Counted from the first letter of the stretch, positions 44,411 through 53,972 are shown. The stretch: 64,000 nt of DNA from JANQEU01 sp965242805 (GCA_965242805.1 CBDETD010000002.1:5518001-5582000), one strand, 5' to 3'. Notes: generated from the sequence alone by a model not told the origin. Program-made: numbers and translations.

Positions 44411-45127
44411 TTATAATTTCAAAAAATCGTCAATTGTTAAAACACCGGATTGATGTATGATCCACTCCGCTACTAATACGGCACCAAGGGCAAAACCTTC
44501 TCTACTTTTTGCAAGATGCCGTATTTCTATTTTATCGGTATCAGATTCATAGGTGATGGTATGCGTTCCGGGAACATTTCTTTCTCTCCTGGAATGGATC
44601 CCCAATTCGAATGGACCCTCTTTTTCCTCAATCGTCCATTTTTTAAACCTTTTGTCCTCACCCAAAATCCCCTCCGCCAGAGAAATGGCAGTACCGCTGG
44701 GTTTGTCCAGTTTTTCGGTATGGTGTATCTCTTCAATTACCGGAACATACTGGGGGTAATTCTTCAGAATAGATGCCATCCATTTGTTGACCTTCATGAA
44801 AAGGTTAACACCCAGGCTGAAATTCGAAGCACAAAGGAATGTCCCATTATAATTACCACATAATTTCACTACTTCGTCATATTGATCTAACCATCCGGTA
44901 GTTCCCGAAATCACCTTTACCCCCTGTTCAATACATTTGGAAATATTGTCAAAAGCTGAATCTGGCCTGGTAAATTCAATTGCCACATCGATTTTTTTAT
45001 CACGCATATGGCCCAATTCCTCCAGATTATGCTGGTCGATAATCAACTGCACATTATGTCCTCTGTCATTGGCGATCTTCTCAATGGATCTACCCATTTT
45101 ACCATAACCGATTATTGCAAGATTCAT
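44411..45127 (-). CDS. dapB: 4-hydroxy-tetrahydrodipicolinate reductase
   Basis: The 238-residue enzyme makes tetrahydrodipicolinate for lysine and peptidoglycan. NAD(P)-binding IIGYGKMGRSIEK opens the protein, and the catalytic motif EIHHTEKLDKPSGTA follows in the middle. A TTG at 45142 would add five residues (MPFKK), but the ATG at 45127 gives the typical beginning MNLAIIGYG and avoids overlap with the preceding gene. Confidence 0.96.
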   Translation of the reverse strand: MNLAIIGYGKMGRSIEKIANDRGHNVQLIIDQHNLEELGHMRDKKIDVAIEFTRPDSAFDNISKCIEQGVKVISGTTGWLDQYDEVVKLCGNYNGTFLCASNFSLGVNLFMKVNKWMASILKNYPQYVPVIEEIHHTEKLDKPSGTAISLAEGILGEDKRFKKWTIEEKEGPFELGIHSRRERNVPGTHTITYESDTDKIEIRHLAKSREGFALGAVLVAEWIIHQSGVLTIDDFLKL

Positions 45128-45131
45128 TTTC

Positions 45132-45713
45132 TTAAAAGGCAATCACGAATGAGACTCCTGTCGAGCGCGAAAATAATGGAGAGGACTGAATTGAGGGAAC
45201 TATTGATACGGAAAGGGATTCATTTACATCGAATTCCTTCAAATGTGCTGCAATATGAGCCTCCGCGATTTGTAATAAGTACATCGCTCCAGCTAAAATT
45301 ATTAAAAAATCCCTGTTCCTCCTGAAGAGTTCGCGGTTTCTTCGAATACTCTGGTCCGAAAATCGGCCCGGGGCCACAGCTTCCAAAGGATTAACTGTCT
45401 CAGGCCGATTGTCGAAGATGGCTATTTCCGCTGATCGAAATTGATTGTAAATCTCATGGTTGTAATTGATGAAATGAGCAAATGCGATTACTCCTCCATA
45501 AATGATAGGGACTTTCCAAAGCTGGCGATTATATGCCTGCCCCAATCCGGGGAGAATTGCTGAATACAAAGCTGCTTTACTTGGATCGAGGGTGGATTTG
45601 CTTTGAAAAAATTGAGTGGTGTCAGTCATATTGAGAAATGAACTATCGACCTCAAACTGCGCTCTCGATTGAAAAAATATGAATAGGAAAAATACAAGGA
45701 TATGGATCCTCAT
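45132..45713 (-). CDS. DUF5683-family membrane protein
   Basis: The 193-residue product starts with a signal peptide (MRIHILVFFLFIFFQSRAQ). It has the DUF5683 pattern KAALYSAILPGLGQAYNRQLWKVPIIYGG and a second helix near FLIILAGAMYLLQIAEAHIAAHL. The family sits in the parAB-dapB-lepB operon of Bacteroidota and has no settled function. The ATG at 45713 follows the parB stop; a longer frame to 45824 would lie inside parB and lacks a signal peptide start. Confidence 0.88.
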   Translation of the reverse strand: MRIHILVFFLFIFFQSRAQFEVDSSFLNMTDTTQFFQSKSTLDPSKAALYSAILPGLGQAYNRQLWKVPIIYGGVIAFAHFINYNHEIYNQFRSAEIAIFDNRPETVNPLEAVAPGRFSDQSIRRNRELFRRNRDFLIILAGAMYLLQIAEAHIAAHLKEFDVNESLSVSIVPSIQSSPLFSRSTGVSFVIAF

Positions 45714-45714
45714 A

Positions 45715-46605
45715 CTAGATGTCCAGGATTTCAAGGATTCTGTTAAGGTCCTCTGTAGATTGATAAGGTATGGCAATCTCACCTTTATTATCCTTGCCCT
45801 GCTTAATTCTAATCTTTGTTCCAAAATGGGATGACAACTGGTCGTTTAAACGTACCATTTCCGGATCAGGTTCCTCTTTCACTTTTTTCTCAACGGGTTC
45901 TTGGGGTAAGCTAAGTTTACGAACAAGTTCCTCTGTTTTTCGAACGGATAATCCCTCCTTCACGATCTTCTTGAATACATCGAGTTGGACATCAGCATTT
46001 TCCATGCTGATAAGTGCCCGAGCATGACCCATTGATATCTCGCCATCCCTTACAGCGATTTGAATGTCGGGAGGAAGTCGGAGCAATCTCAAATAGTTGT
46101 TAACAGTTGTTCGATTTTTTCCAACCCGTTCACCCAATTGATCTTGTTTAAGATTGCATTCACTGATCAGTCGCTGATAACTGAGTGCTATCTCAATGGC
46201 ATTCAGGTTTTCCCTTTGAATGTTCTCGATGAGCGCCATTTCCAACATTTGTTGGTCGTCAGCTGTACGAACATATGCTGGAATTGCATCCAATTCAGCC
46301 ATCTTAGAAGCCTGCAGTCTTCGTTCACCCGATATAAGTTGATATTCAGACTCCGCTACTTTTCTCACCGTAATAGGCTGGATAATGCCTTGTACCTTGA
46401 TCGATTCCGCCAGCTCCTGGAGGGATTCCTCATTGAATTCAGTCCTGGGCTGAAATGGATTAACCTTTATTTGACTGATTGGTATCTCTCCAATGGGATG
46501 ACTTGAGATCCCTTGTGGCTGAAGTACAACATCTTTCTCAGGGGTGTCTTCCAGTAATGCTCCCAGACCTTTTCCAAGGCCTGTTCTTCTTAATTTGGCA
46601 CTCAT
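45715..46605 (-). CDS. parB: chromosome partitioning protein ParB
   Basis: The 296-residue protein has the ParB N-terminal CTPase-like domain (ISQIKVNPFQPRTEFNEESLQELAESI; GERRLQASKMAELDAIPAYV) and a central HTH (QLGERVGKNRTTVNNYLRL) that binds parS. The arrangement ISMGHARALIS is conserved. It starts right after the parA stop. No parS with the common GTTTCACGTGAAAC core was seen in this window. Confidence 0.96.
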   Translation of the reverse strand: MSAKLRRTGLGKGLGALLEDTPEKDVVLQPQGISSHPIGEIPISQIKVNPFQPRTEFNEESLQELAESIKVQGIIQPITVRKVAESEYQLISGERRLQASKMAELDAIPAYVRTADDQQMLEMALIENIQRENLNAIEIALSYQRLISECNLKQDQLGERVGKNRTTVNNYLRLLRLPPDIQIAVRDGEISMGHARALISMENADVQLDVFKKIVKEGLSVRKTEELVRKLSLPQEPVEKKVKEEPDPEMVRLNDQLSSHFGTKIRIKQGKDNKGEIAIPYQSTEDLNRILEILDI

Positions 46606-46606
46606 A

Positions 46607-47383
46607 TTAAGCTGCCTTTACTTGGTTTCTTCTCAGTATTTCTCGAGCCAGATTCAGGTAGCTCACCGCACCTTTACTTTCTGCGTCATGAGTTATCGCC
46701 GGTTCACCAAAACTTGGAGACTCACTAAGTTTAATATTTCGGGGAATTATGGTGTCAAATACCATTGACTTGAAGTGAATTTTCACCTCTTCTACTACCT
46801 GATTAGACAAGTTCAACCTCAGATCATACATTGTCAATAAAATGCCTTCAATTTCTAAAGAGGTGTTCAATCTTGTCTGGATGATTTTGATGGTATTCAG
46901 AAGCTTTCCTAAACCTTCCAATGCGAAATATTCACATTGTACCGGGACTATTACTGAATCAGAGGCTGTCAAAGCATTTACGGTGATCAATCCCAAAGAT
47001 GGTGAGCAATCGATGATGATGAAATCATACTTGTCCTTGACCTGCTCCAAAGCTTTCCTCATTTTAACCTCTCTTGATTCAAGGTTGACCATCTCTACTT
47101 CCGCACCTACTAGATCGATATGTGAAGGAAGGATGTCGAGGTATTTTATGGAAGTTTTGGAAATACTCTCTTCAATGGGTACATCGTTGACCATACACTC
47201 ATATATACTAACCTCCACGGTCTTTGGATTTAAACCAACACCGGAAGTCGCATTTGCCTGTGGATCTGCATCTACTATTAATGTCTTCAATTCCAGTGCC
47301 GCCAGACTAGCAGCAAGATTAATTGCTGATGTGGTCTTTCCTACACCTCCTTTTTGATTTGCAATTGAAATTATTTTACCCAT
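46607..47383 (-). CDS. parA: chromosome partitioning ATPase ParA
   Basis: The 258-residue ATPase has the deviant Walker A KGGVGKTTSAINLAASLA (about 11-28), VDADPQANATSG and IIIDCSPSLGLITVNAL. It works with ParB on origin segregation. It leads the five-gene unit parA-parB-DUF5683-dapB-lepB. Confidence 0.97.
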   Translation of the reverse strand: MGKIISIANQKGGVGKTTSAINLAASLAALELKTLIVDADPQANATSGVGLNPKTVEVSIYECMVNDVPIEESISKTSIKYLDILPSHIDLVGAEVEMVNLESREVKMRKALEQVKDKYDFIIIDCSPSLGLITVNALTASDSVIVPVQCEYFALEGLGKLLNTIKIIQTRLNTSLEIEGILLTMYDLRLNLSNQVVEEVKIHFKSMVFDTIIPRNIKLSESPSFGEPAITHDAESKGAVSYLNLAREILRRNQVKAA

Positions 47384-47429
47384 TGATTAGAAATAGAATT
47401 ATGGAAGTTTTGGTTACCCCAAAGGGACA

Positions 47430-47476
47430 CAAATATATCTAAGATGGGTATAAGAATTCTTAAGATTTTTCTAAGA
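47430..47476 (-). promoter_or_regulatory. candidate parA promoter with TCT(T)AAGA repeats
   Basis: On the minus strand TATATTTG (47437-47430) is an exact -7 box, 46 nt before the parA ATG, with no TTG at -33. A 12-bp palindrome TAAGAATTCTTA lies at 47451-47462. Related 7-8 base units TCTAAGA (47438-47444), TCTTAAGA (47458-47465) and TCTAAGA (47470-47476) surround it. A DNA-binding protein could replace the missing -33 contact. Confidence 0.4.
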
Positions 47477-47556
47477 AAATTAAACTTCCAAACAAGTCAA
47501 AATATATGGCGTTAGTAATCAGTTAATTAATTCAAATAGTGGTAGCGAAGCTTTAA

Positions 47557-49374
47557 TTATTTTCTCTTCTTTTTCTTTGCAGCTTCCTGATTGGCTTTCA
47601 TCGCTTCTTCCAACCTGGTCTGGAAAGCAGACTTCTTTCTGTTCGCATTTTTCTTCTTATTTTTCTCCACGATCTTGTGGATTTTCCCTTCATCAATGAA
47701 CCTCCTGAATAGGGCCATCTGACCAAAAGAAACCAGGTTTGAAATGAAATAGTAATATGACAAACCTGAAGGATAAGAATTGAAGAAGAACAGAAGCATA
47801 ACAGGCATCACATATTGCAGGGTCTTCATTGGCCCTTGAATAGTAGTCATCTGAGAATTTGCCATTGTGTAAAGGATAGTCGATCCAGCCATTAACAAGG
47901 TAAATAGGCTAATGTGACTTCCATAGAAGGGAATTGTAAAAGGGAGATTTAATATACTGTCGTAAGTTGACAAATCTTCAGCCCAAAGAAATGAAACCAT
48001 CCTTAGGTCAATGGTCGCAGGAATGTAGTAAAACAAAGAGACAAGTATCGGGAATTGCAGAAGTACAGGAATACATCCTCCGAAAGGATTGATCCCTGCC
48101 TTGCGGTAGAGGTCCATGGTCTCCGTTTGGGACTTTTGCATATCCCCATCATTTCGCTCCTTGATTTCGTCAAGCTCAGGTTTCAACGCCCGCATTTTAG
48201 CCATAGAAATATGGGAAGTATAGGTAAGTGGAGAGAGTATCAAACGAATAACCAGAGTTAGGATAATTATCAGCAAACCGTAGTTAGGAATGAAACGCTC
48301 CAGGAAATCCCAAATAGGAATTATCAGGTATTTATTGATCCATGGAAGGAAGGCCCATCCCAATTCGATATTATCTCCAAATCCAACAGAGACATCCTTG
48401 AGAATACTGTATTTGTTTGGTCCGAAATAGTATGAGAAGTCAGCTTCGTTTGAGGCCAGATCAGTGTAAGGGATCTCCAATTGCATTGAACCTCTTTTCA
48501 CAATTTCCTCCTCATCTCCTGACGGATCCTGTGTTAGAAAACCACTGGAGAAAGACTTATTTGCCACAATAGCCGCGGTGAAAAACTTCTGATTGAATGA
48601 GGCCCACTTAATGGGTTCGTTCAGCATTTCCTCTTCATGCGAAGTCGATGTCCGGGACAAGTCATCACCATCACCGGAAAGTGTATAATACCTTACTGTG
48701 GTTCTGTTTCGCGCATCTCTTATGTCGGACTCCAGTCTGGCCATATCAGCTGCCCAGTAAAGAGTGAGGTTTCGAGCATCTATTTGTTTTTCGAATCCAT
48801 TAGATCTTAGTTGATACCCAAGTTCATGTGAGTTGTTCCTCAACATATATATTTGGGATAATCTGGCTCCATTTACTTCCATATCAAATGTTATGGAAGT
48901 ACTGTCTCCATAATTTCTTACGGTGGAATTGAAGAATAACTCATTCAGGTTAATCCTCTTGGAGAGGTGTTCGAAAAACAAGTTGATTGAATGGTTTCCA
49001 TTTACAATTACCAGTGGAGTACCATCAAACTTTTGATAGTCCTTCATTTCAACCTCAATGATCCTTCCTCCTTTGGTTGAGAAGGTGACCTTTAACTTAT
49101 CACTTTCAATTGTTTCTATGCTCTCCTCCCCAATTGCCTTCGACGCAAAGAGTCCGTATTTCAGATCATTGAGTTGGTTGATCACTGAGTCACTTAATTG
49201 AGCTTCGGTTGACTCAGGTTGGGGGCTCCGGCTTGATTCGAAACTGGTAGTATCTACTGGTATTGGTGCATTATCAATTTCATCGGGGGTAGGGGGGTCT
49301 GGTGCGAAGAATTGAAAATATGCTGTGATTAATACCAGCATCAAAATCAAACCTATAAATTGATTTCTATCCAT
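47557..49374 (-). CDS. yidC: membrane protein insertase YidC
   Basis: The 605-residue insertase places proteins in the inner membrane. It has an N-terminal membrane helix (MDRNQFIGLILMLVLITAYF), a large periplasmic beta domain (about 60-350) and the five-helix core (YGLLIIILTLVIRLILSPLT; NPFGGCIPVLLQFPILVSLF). The lysine-rich tail favours ribosome contact. It follows pyrG by 26 bp. Confidence 0.97.
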   Translation of the reverse strand: MDRNQFIGLILMLVLITAYFQFFAPDPPTPDEIDNAPIPVDTTSFESSRSPQPESTEAQLSDSVINQLNDLKYGLFASKAIGEESIETIESDKLKVTFSTKGGRIIEVEMKDYQKFDGTPLVIVNGNHSINLFFEHLSKRINLNELFFNSTVRNYGDSTSITFDMEVNGARLSQIYMLRNNSHELGYQLRSNGFEKQIDARNLTLYWAADMARLESDIRDARNRTTVRYYTLSGDGDDLSRTSTSHEEEMLNEPIKWASFNQKFFTAAIVANKSFSSGFLTQDPSGDEEEIVKRGSMQLEIPYTDLASNEADFSYYFGPNKYSILKDVSVGFGDNIELGWAFLPWINKYLIIPIWDFLERFIPNYGLLIIILTLVIRLILSPLTYTSHISMAKMRALKPELDEIKERNDGDMQKSQTETMDLYRKAGINPFGGCIPVLLQFPILVSLFYYIPATIDLRMVSFLWAEDLSTYDSILNLPFTIPFYGSHISLFTLLMAGSTILYTMANSQMTTIQGPMKTLQYVMPVMLLFFFNSYPSGLSYYYFISNLVSFGQMALFRRFIDEGKIHKIVEKNKKKNANRKKSAFQTRLEEAMKANQEAAKKKKRK

Positions 49375-49400
49375 GTCTTATATTACCCTATCAGATATCT

Positions 49401-51023
49401 TTATAGTGTCATAGCAGCTTTTTGTGTTAATGCTGCTTTTACAAATTTTACAAAAAGAGGATGCGGATTCAGCACTGTGGATTTCAGTTCCGGATGATAT
49501 TGCGTACCCACAAACCAAGGATGATCTTTGAGCTCCATTACTTCAACCAATCCCGTTTCTGGATTGGTACCTGAGGCTTTGAATCCATTGCTCTCAAACT
49601 GCTCTAAATATTTATTATTGAATTCGTATCGATGTCTATGTCTTTCTTTGATTTTCGCATGTCCATAGACTGAAAATGCCTTTGTTGATTTCTTCACATC
49701 ACAATCATAGGATCCGAGTCTCATAGTTCCCCCGTAATTAACTACGGTTTTCTGATCTTCCATGAGGTCAATTACCGGATACTTCGTTTTAGGGACCATT
49801 TCTGTAGAATTGGCATTCTTCATTTTAAGTACATTCCTTGCAAATTCAATAACTGCACACTGTAGTCCTAAACAAATCCCGAAAAAAGGGATTTTGTTTT
49901 CACGTGCGTATCTCACGGCCTCAATTTTCCCTTCAATACCACGTTCTCCAAACCCTGGAGCCACAAGTATACCATCGACGGAATCCAGATATTTTCCAAC
50001 GTTGTGGTTGTCAATATCTTCTGCATGGATCCATTCAACATTCACTTTGCATTCATTTACAGCTCCAGCATGTATAAATGATTCTGCAATTGATTTGTAT
50101 GAATCCTTTAGTTCGACATACTTTCCAATCAATGCAATATCTACTTCGTCAGTTGGATTTTTTAGTTTCCCAAGAAACTCCTTCCATTGGTCGATCTTTG
50201 GTTCCCGTTTATGTTTCATCTTGAGTTTTGAAAGAACTCTTTCGTCGAGTTTTTCTTTTCTCATAAGGATGGGTACATCATAAATGGTCTCCGCATCTAT
50301 CGATTCAATGACATTATTCACCGGAACGTTACAGAAAAGCGCTAATTTCTTTCTTATGTCCGGAGTTATGTGCCTTTCTGTACGGCAAACAAGAATATCA
50401 GGTTGTATTCCAGATTCCAGAAGCTCTTTGACGGAATGTTGAGTCGGTTTTGTTTTGAGTTCCCCCGATGCTTTCAGATAGGGTATCAATGTAAGGTGAA
50501 TATATACAACATTGTTGAGTCCCAACTCCAGACGCGCTTGTCTTACCGCTTCAATGAATGGGAGGGATTCAATATCACCTACGCAACCTCCGATTTCCGT
50601 GATAACAAAATCGTACTTACCGGTTTCACCCAGTTTGTAGATATTGTCTTTAATTTCATCTGTGATGTGAGGGATCACCTGTACCGTCTTTCCCAGGAAA
50701 TCTCCTGCTCGTTCTCTCCTTATGACGTTGTCATAGATCCTACCTGTGGTGATATTATTTGCCTGGGAGGTAGCAATATTTAAGAATCGTTCGTAGTGTC
50801 CAAGGTCCAGGTCTGTTTCGGCACCATCATCAGTCACATAGCATTCTCCATGTTCATAAGGATTGAGCGTTCCGGGATCAATATTTATGTATGGATCAAA
50901 TTTCTGAATGGTTACGGTGAATCCTCGGGCCTGTAAAAGTTTTCCAAGTGATGCCGCAACAATGCCTTTCCCTAAAGATGATGTGACTCCTCCCGTAACG
51001 AAAATGTATTTGGTCCTGGACAT
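49401..51023 (-). CDS. pyrG: CTP synthase
   Basis: The 540-residue enzyme makes CTP from UTP and glutamine. The N-terminal synthase has GGVTSSLGKGIVAASLG, and the class I amidotransferase half has the nucleophile in PFFGICLGLQ and the partner residues in QYHPELKS. Length is normal. A well-placed -7 box lies upstream. yidC follows on the same strand. Confidence 0.98.
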   Translation of the reverse strand: MSRTKYIFVTGGVTSSLGKGIVAASLGKLLQARGFTVTIQKFDPYINIDPGTLNPYEHGECYVTDDGAETDLDLGHYERFLNIATSQANNITTGRIYDNVIRRERAGDFLGKTVQVIPHITDEIKDNIYKLGETGKYDFVITEIGGCVGDIESLPFIEAVRQARLELGLNNVVYIHLTLIPYLKASGELKTKPTQHSVKELLESGIQPDILVCRTERHITPDIRKKLALFCNVPVNNVIESIDAETIYDVPILMRKEKLDERVLSKLKMKHKREPKIDQWKEFLGKLKNPTDEVDIALIGKYVELKDSYKSIAESFIHAGAVNECKVNVEWIHAEDIDNHNVGKYLDSVDGILVAPGFGERGIEGKIEAVRYARENKIPFFGICLGLQCAVIEFARNVLKMKNANSTEMVPKTKYPVIDLMEDQKTVVNYGGTMRLGSYDCDVKKSTKAFSVYGHAKIKERHRHRYEFNNKYLEQFESNGFKASGTNPETGLVEVMELKDHPWFVGTQYHPELKSTVLNPHPLFVKFVKAALTQKAAMTL

Positions 51024-51055
51024 TCGGTGGTTTCCTTTGCTATTGTTACGGGATG

Positions 51056-51063
51056 CAAAGGTA
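51056..51063 (-). promoter_or_regulatory. candidate -7 promoter box for pyrG
   Basis: On the minus strand, TACCTTTG exactly fits TAnnTTTG and ends 32 nt before the pyrG ATG. No clear TTG was found about 19-20 nt further upstream. Confidence 0.45.
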
Positions 51064-51100
51064 TGTTTTTCAATTCAAAAAAATCGGACGACTGAAATAA

Positions 51101-52186
51101 TTATCTGAAAGGAATGCGGTAGGATAGAGAAGCACTGAAAAATCCGACAGGATCGTATTCTATCTCATCCCCCGGCAGTGAAACCGGAATACTGTAGTTG
51201 TATGAGATCATCGTACTCCACTTTCCTTTTGACAACAGGATCGGAAGGCTGAATCCATAGTTCATCAATCCAAATACATTGTCTTCAGTATCCAAAAGAC
51301 TTAATGTATAAGAAGCTGTGTCTTCATTGTTAAAAATGATCTGCTTTATTAGTTCAATTTTTGCTAATCTCCCAAATCGTTGATTGGCAAGGATTGAATT
51401 AATCGCGTCGTTTTCCTGTACAGTGAGTAAACTCCTAATGGTCATTCGGTAATCTTCATCATTTAGGAAATTTTGAGCAATGTATTGGGTGGTTTCAAAA
51501 TCATCGATCAAGTCACGATCGAAAAACACAGTGATATTGTTATTGCCAAATAATATTGACGCTGTGGGGTAGATGGACAAGTAATCGAAGAACCACACAT
51601 TTTTGAAGTAGATCCTGCCTGTCATGCTTCCAATGATCCGATGGGCGTCAGAGTCACCAAATAAATATGAATAGTCAATGGATGTACTCAACCATTTGAT
51701 ATCATAACCCAGGGAAGTTCCAATATTGTTGGTTGGTTGGCCATTTGAAGTCGTGCTGTTGGATTCATTGTAAAACCACTTTTCAAAGGAGAATGTGTAA
51801 TTCCAATTTTTCTTTAAGGTACCCATGTATCCAATACTGGCCATTGTTAGATTATATTTCGGATCGGCCTCACTATTCCAGAAAGCAGTCAGATCACTAA
51901 ATACTCCTGACTTATGGTAGAATGTAATGCCCGGTGTCAATCCGTGTTGATTCAACCCGAAATCTCTACCAGCCGTTAGAACACTGCTGTTATAACCAAA
52001 TCGTAAATGGAGTTCAGAAGGTGGTGTGAAATCAAGATTCAAGACACTGTCGATCAAACTGAATATACCGCCTGAATCCAACTCCAATTCGAGCTTAGCT
52101 AGTTCGGCAGCATAGTCAATCTCTCCTTCCTGGGTGTATGACAAAAAAGGTATCGCTACAAGTAATATGATGAGTCGAAACTTCAT
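51101..52186 (-). CDS. predicted outer-membrane beta-barrel protein
   Basis: The 361-residue protein has a signal peptide (MKFRLIILLVAIPFLSYTQ) and a long region of amphipathic beta strands, for example SELHLRFGYNSSVLTAG, LTMASIGYMG and STMISYNYSIPVSLPG, ending in SLSYRIPFR. This is typical for outer-membrane barrels of 12-16 strands. No family name is recognised. It lies 139 bp after the LTxxQ gene on the same strand and 78 bp before pyrG. Confidence 0.75.
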   Translation of the reverse strand: MKFRLIILLVAIPFLSYTQEGEIDYAAELAKLELELDSGGIFSLIDSVLNLDFTPPSELHLRFGYNSSVLTAGRDFGLNQHGLTPGITFYHKSGVFSDLTAFWNSEADPKYNLTMASIGYMGTLKKNWNYTFSFEKWFYNESNSTTSNGQPTNNIGTSLGYDIKWLSTSIDYSYLFGDSDAHRIIGSMTGRIYFKNVWFFDYLSIYPTASILFGNNNITVFFDRDLIDDFETTQYIAQNFLNDEDYRMTIRSLLTVQENDAINSILANQRFGRLAKIELIKQIIFNNEDTASYTLSLLDTEDNVFGLMNYGFSLPILLSKGKWSTMISYNYSIPVSLPGDEIEYDPVGFFSASLSYRIPFR

Positions 52187-52325
52187 TTGCCAGAAGTCTT
52201 ACGTTTTTTACTCATCCACACCTGCTTAAGGAAATCCCCTAACTCCTCAACGTGTAAGAATGGACTGCAATTGTGTAAATCGCACCTTATGGTACTTAAA
52301 TGGATCATCAGGTAGGTAGGATGAC

Positions 52326-52808
52326 TTAATTATTGTTCCGATTTCGGAGACGTTGATTGTTTTGATTCCTCTTTCGTTGATTTGCCATCTGTCGTTGTCT
52401 CATTTTTTCCATTAATATCTTCCTGAAATCTTCCTCAGCTTTTCTCAGGTTCACCATTTGGCGGTTACTGATCACTTTCAACAGACGTTCGGAATATTCC
52501 CTTTCCAATTGGAGTTGGTTTTCCTTGACTCGCATTCCCAATTCCAGTAGTTGCTTATTCTGTTCTTCGGAAGCTGTTTTGGGATCGACCGTTCTTCGCA
52601 TATCTGTATATTCCCTCCTGACCTCTTTCTGCCTGTTGAAAAACTCATTGTAGATGGGCCAAAATTTCTCAGCCTGATCCGGAGTAAGATTTAGTCTTTC
52701 CGTGATCAGTGCGATTTTCGCAGCTTCAATTTTCCTCAAAGCCTCGGGATCCTGAGCAGAGGAACCTGCAAAAACCATCAAACAAAATGTATATATAAGT
52801 ATTCTCAT
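52326..52808 (-). CDS. periplasmic LTxxQ-type (Spy/CpxP-like) protein with basic tail
   Basis: The 160-residue protein has a signal peptide (ending near FAGSSAQ) and helical repeats with the LTPDQAEKFWPIYNEF motif that marks Spy/CpxP/CnrX-like proteins. Those relatives sense misfolded protein or metal in the periplasm. The last 30 residues are very basic and rich in Asn, Gln and Arg (QRKRNQNNQRLRNRNNN). The ATG overlaps the stop of the anti-sigma-like gene by 4 bases. Confidence 0.82.
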   Translation of the reverse strand: MRILIYTFCLMVFAGSSAQDPEALRKIEAAKIALITERLNLTPDQAEKFWPIYNEFFNRQKEVRREYTDMRRTVDPKTASEEQNKQLLELGMRVKENQLQLEREYSERLLKVISNRQMVNLRKAEEDFRKILMEKMRQRQMANQRKRNQNNQRLRNRNNN

Positions 52809-53248
52809 ATCTCCATTAATTCATCAGTTATACCATATTCAAGATATAGATCATCGATACTTTCATCGTCCAATTCGATGTCCTCCAGAGCATCACTTTC
52901 CGTTCCAAAGTCAATAAAAACATCATCATTCATCATCTCGAGTAACTCAAGTTCTGAAAGCTCGGTAGATGCCAGATAAGCAACAATATCTTCATTGGAA
53001 ACATCCGAAAGATATTGGTCATAGACATCACCTTCATTGGATAAAAACCTTAAAGTCAAAAAAGAGGCCAAAACAACAACAAATGATGTAACAAGTGCCA
53101 GTCGAACTTTCCGAGAGCCTACTAATGATCTCTTTTCAGATAATTCAGATTTCCTTTCCAGGATATCTGTAGACAGTTTCTCAAAATATCCCTCCGGAGC
53201 TTGGAAGGGAAGATTCTTATCAATATCGTCTAATCTTATCTTGCTCAT
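52805..53248 (-). CDS. membrane anti-sigma-like protein with acidic periplasmic tail
   Basis: The 147-residue protein has a cytoplasmic part (1-48) with the PEGYFEKLSTDIL motif common in Bacteroidota membrane proteins next to ECF sigma factors, one membrane helix (about 50-68), and a C-terminal periplasmic part with about 30 Asp or Glu residues (DALEDIELDDESIDDLYLEY). It likely holds the sigma factor encoded just upstream. The assignment rests mainly on position and topology. Confidence 0.75.
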   Translation of the reverse strand: MSKIRLDDIDKNLPFQAPEGYFEKLSTDILERKSELSEKRSLVGSRKVRLALVTSFVVVLASFLTLRFLSNEGDVYDQYLSDVSNEDIVAYLASTELSELELLEMMNDDVFIDFGTESDALEDIELDDESIDDLYLEYGITDELMEI

Positions 53249-53279
53249 TTCTATTTAGATGCTCTTACTTATAAAAGGT

Positions 53280-53819
53280 TTAATCATCATTTAAAAATTC
53301 CTCTATTTTTTTAACGGCGTGATGATAACTGGCTTTTAAAGCACCAACCGATGTACCTGTAACATTTGAAATGTCCTCAAACTTCATGTCATCGAAGTAT
53401 TTCATGTTGAAGACAAGTCGTTGTTTTTCAGGTAATTTAATCAGTGCTTTTTGCAATTTCATCTGTATTTGATCTCCATCCATCAAAACCCCTTCATCAA
53501 TTTTACCGATCAACTCAGATTCGAGGTCTCCGATCGGAAGGAAGAATTTGGTTTTTTTCTTTCGCAGAAAGTTCAAGGTTTCATTGGTAGCAATTCGATA
53601 AATCCAGGTAAACAGCTTGGAATCCTCACGGAATGAACCAAGGTTTTTCCAGATCTTTATAAAAATGTCTTGTACAAGGTCATTTGCATCTTCGTGATCA
53701 ATAACCATTTTCCTGACATGCCAATACACCCTTTCCTGATACTTCCGAGTCAATAAATTAAACCCGTAGTCTATTGTTTCTGGTTGAAGTATCTTCTCTA
53801 TGATGAAAGAGTCTTCCAA
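53280..53819 (-). CDS. ECF-type RNA polymerase sigma factor
   Basis: The 179-residue protein has sigma region 2 (HEDANDLVQDIFIKIWKNLGSF and FTWIYRIATNETLNFLRKKK) and region 4 (LPEKQRLVFNMKYFDDMKFEDISNVTGTSVGALKASYHHAVKKI). The start is TTG at 53819: an in-frame TGA lies two codons upstream, and no ATG gives a full region 2. It leads sigma, anti-sigma and LTxxQ genes. Confidence 0.93.
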   Translation of the reverse strand: MEDSFIIEKILQPETIDYGFNLLTRKYQERVYWHVRKMVIDHEDANDLVQDIFIKIWKNLGSFREDSKLFTWIYRIATNETLNFLRKKKTKFFLPIGDLESELIGKIDEGVLMDGDQIQMKLQKALIKLPEKQRLVFNMKYFDDMKFEDISNVTGTSVGALKASYHHAVKKIEEFLNDD

Positions 53820-53972
53820 ATTTCAGGAGGTTTTCACTAAGACATTCAAAGATGTAAATGGTTTAATTTGATTTAAAATAATAGGTAAGTTATTTGAGAT
53901 GTGGTTAACTGATAAATGTAGACAACGACATCTTCCTTTGCGTTCGGATCAAACTAAAATCATTTGGTTGTC

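Noticed and set aside
45714..45824. Longer start of the DUF5683 protein
   Set aside because: The extra part lies in parB and hides the signal peptide.
45715..47556. parS site near parAB
   Set aside because: No sequence close to the common GTTTCACGTGAAAC core was seen.
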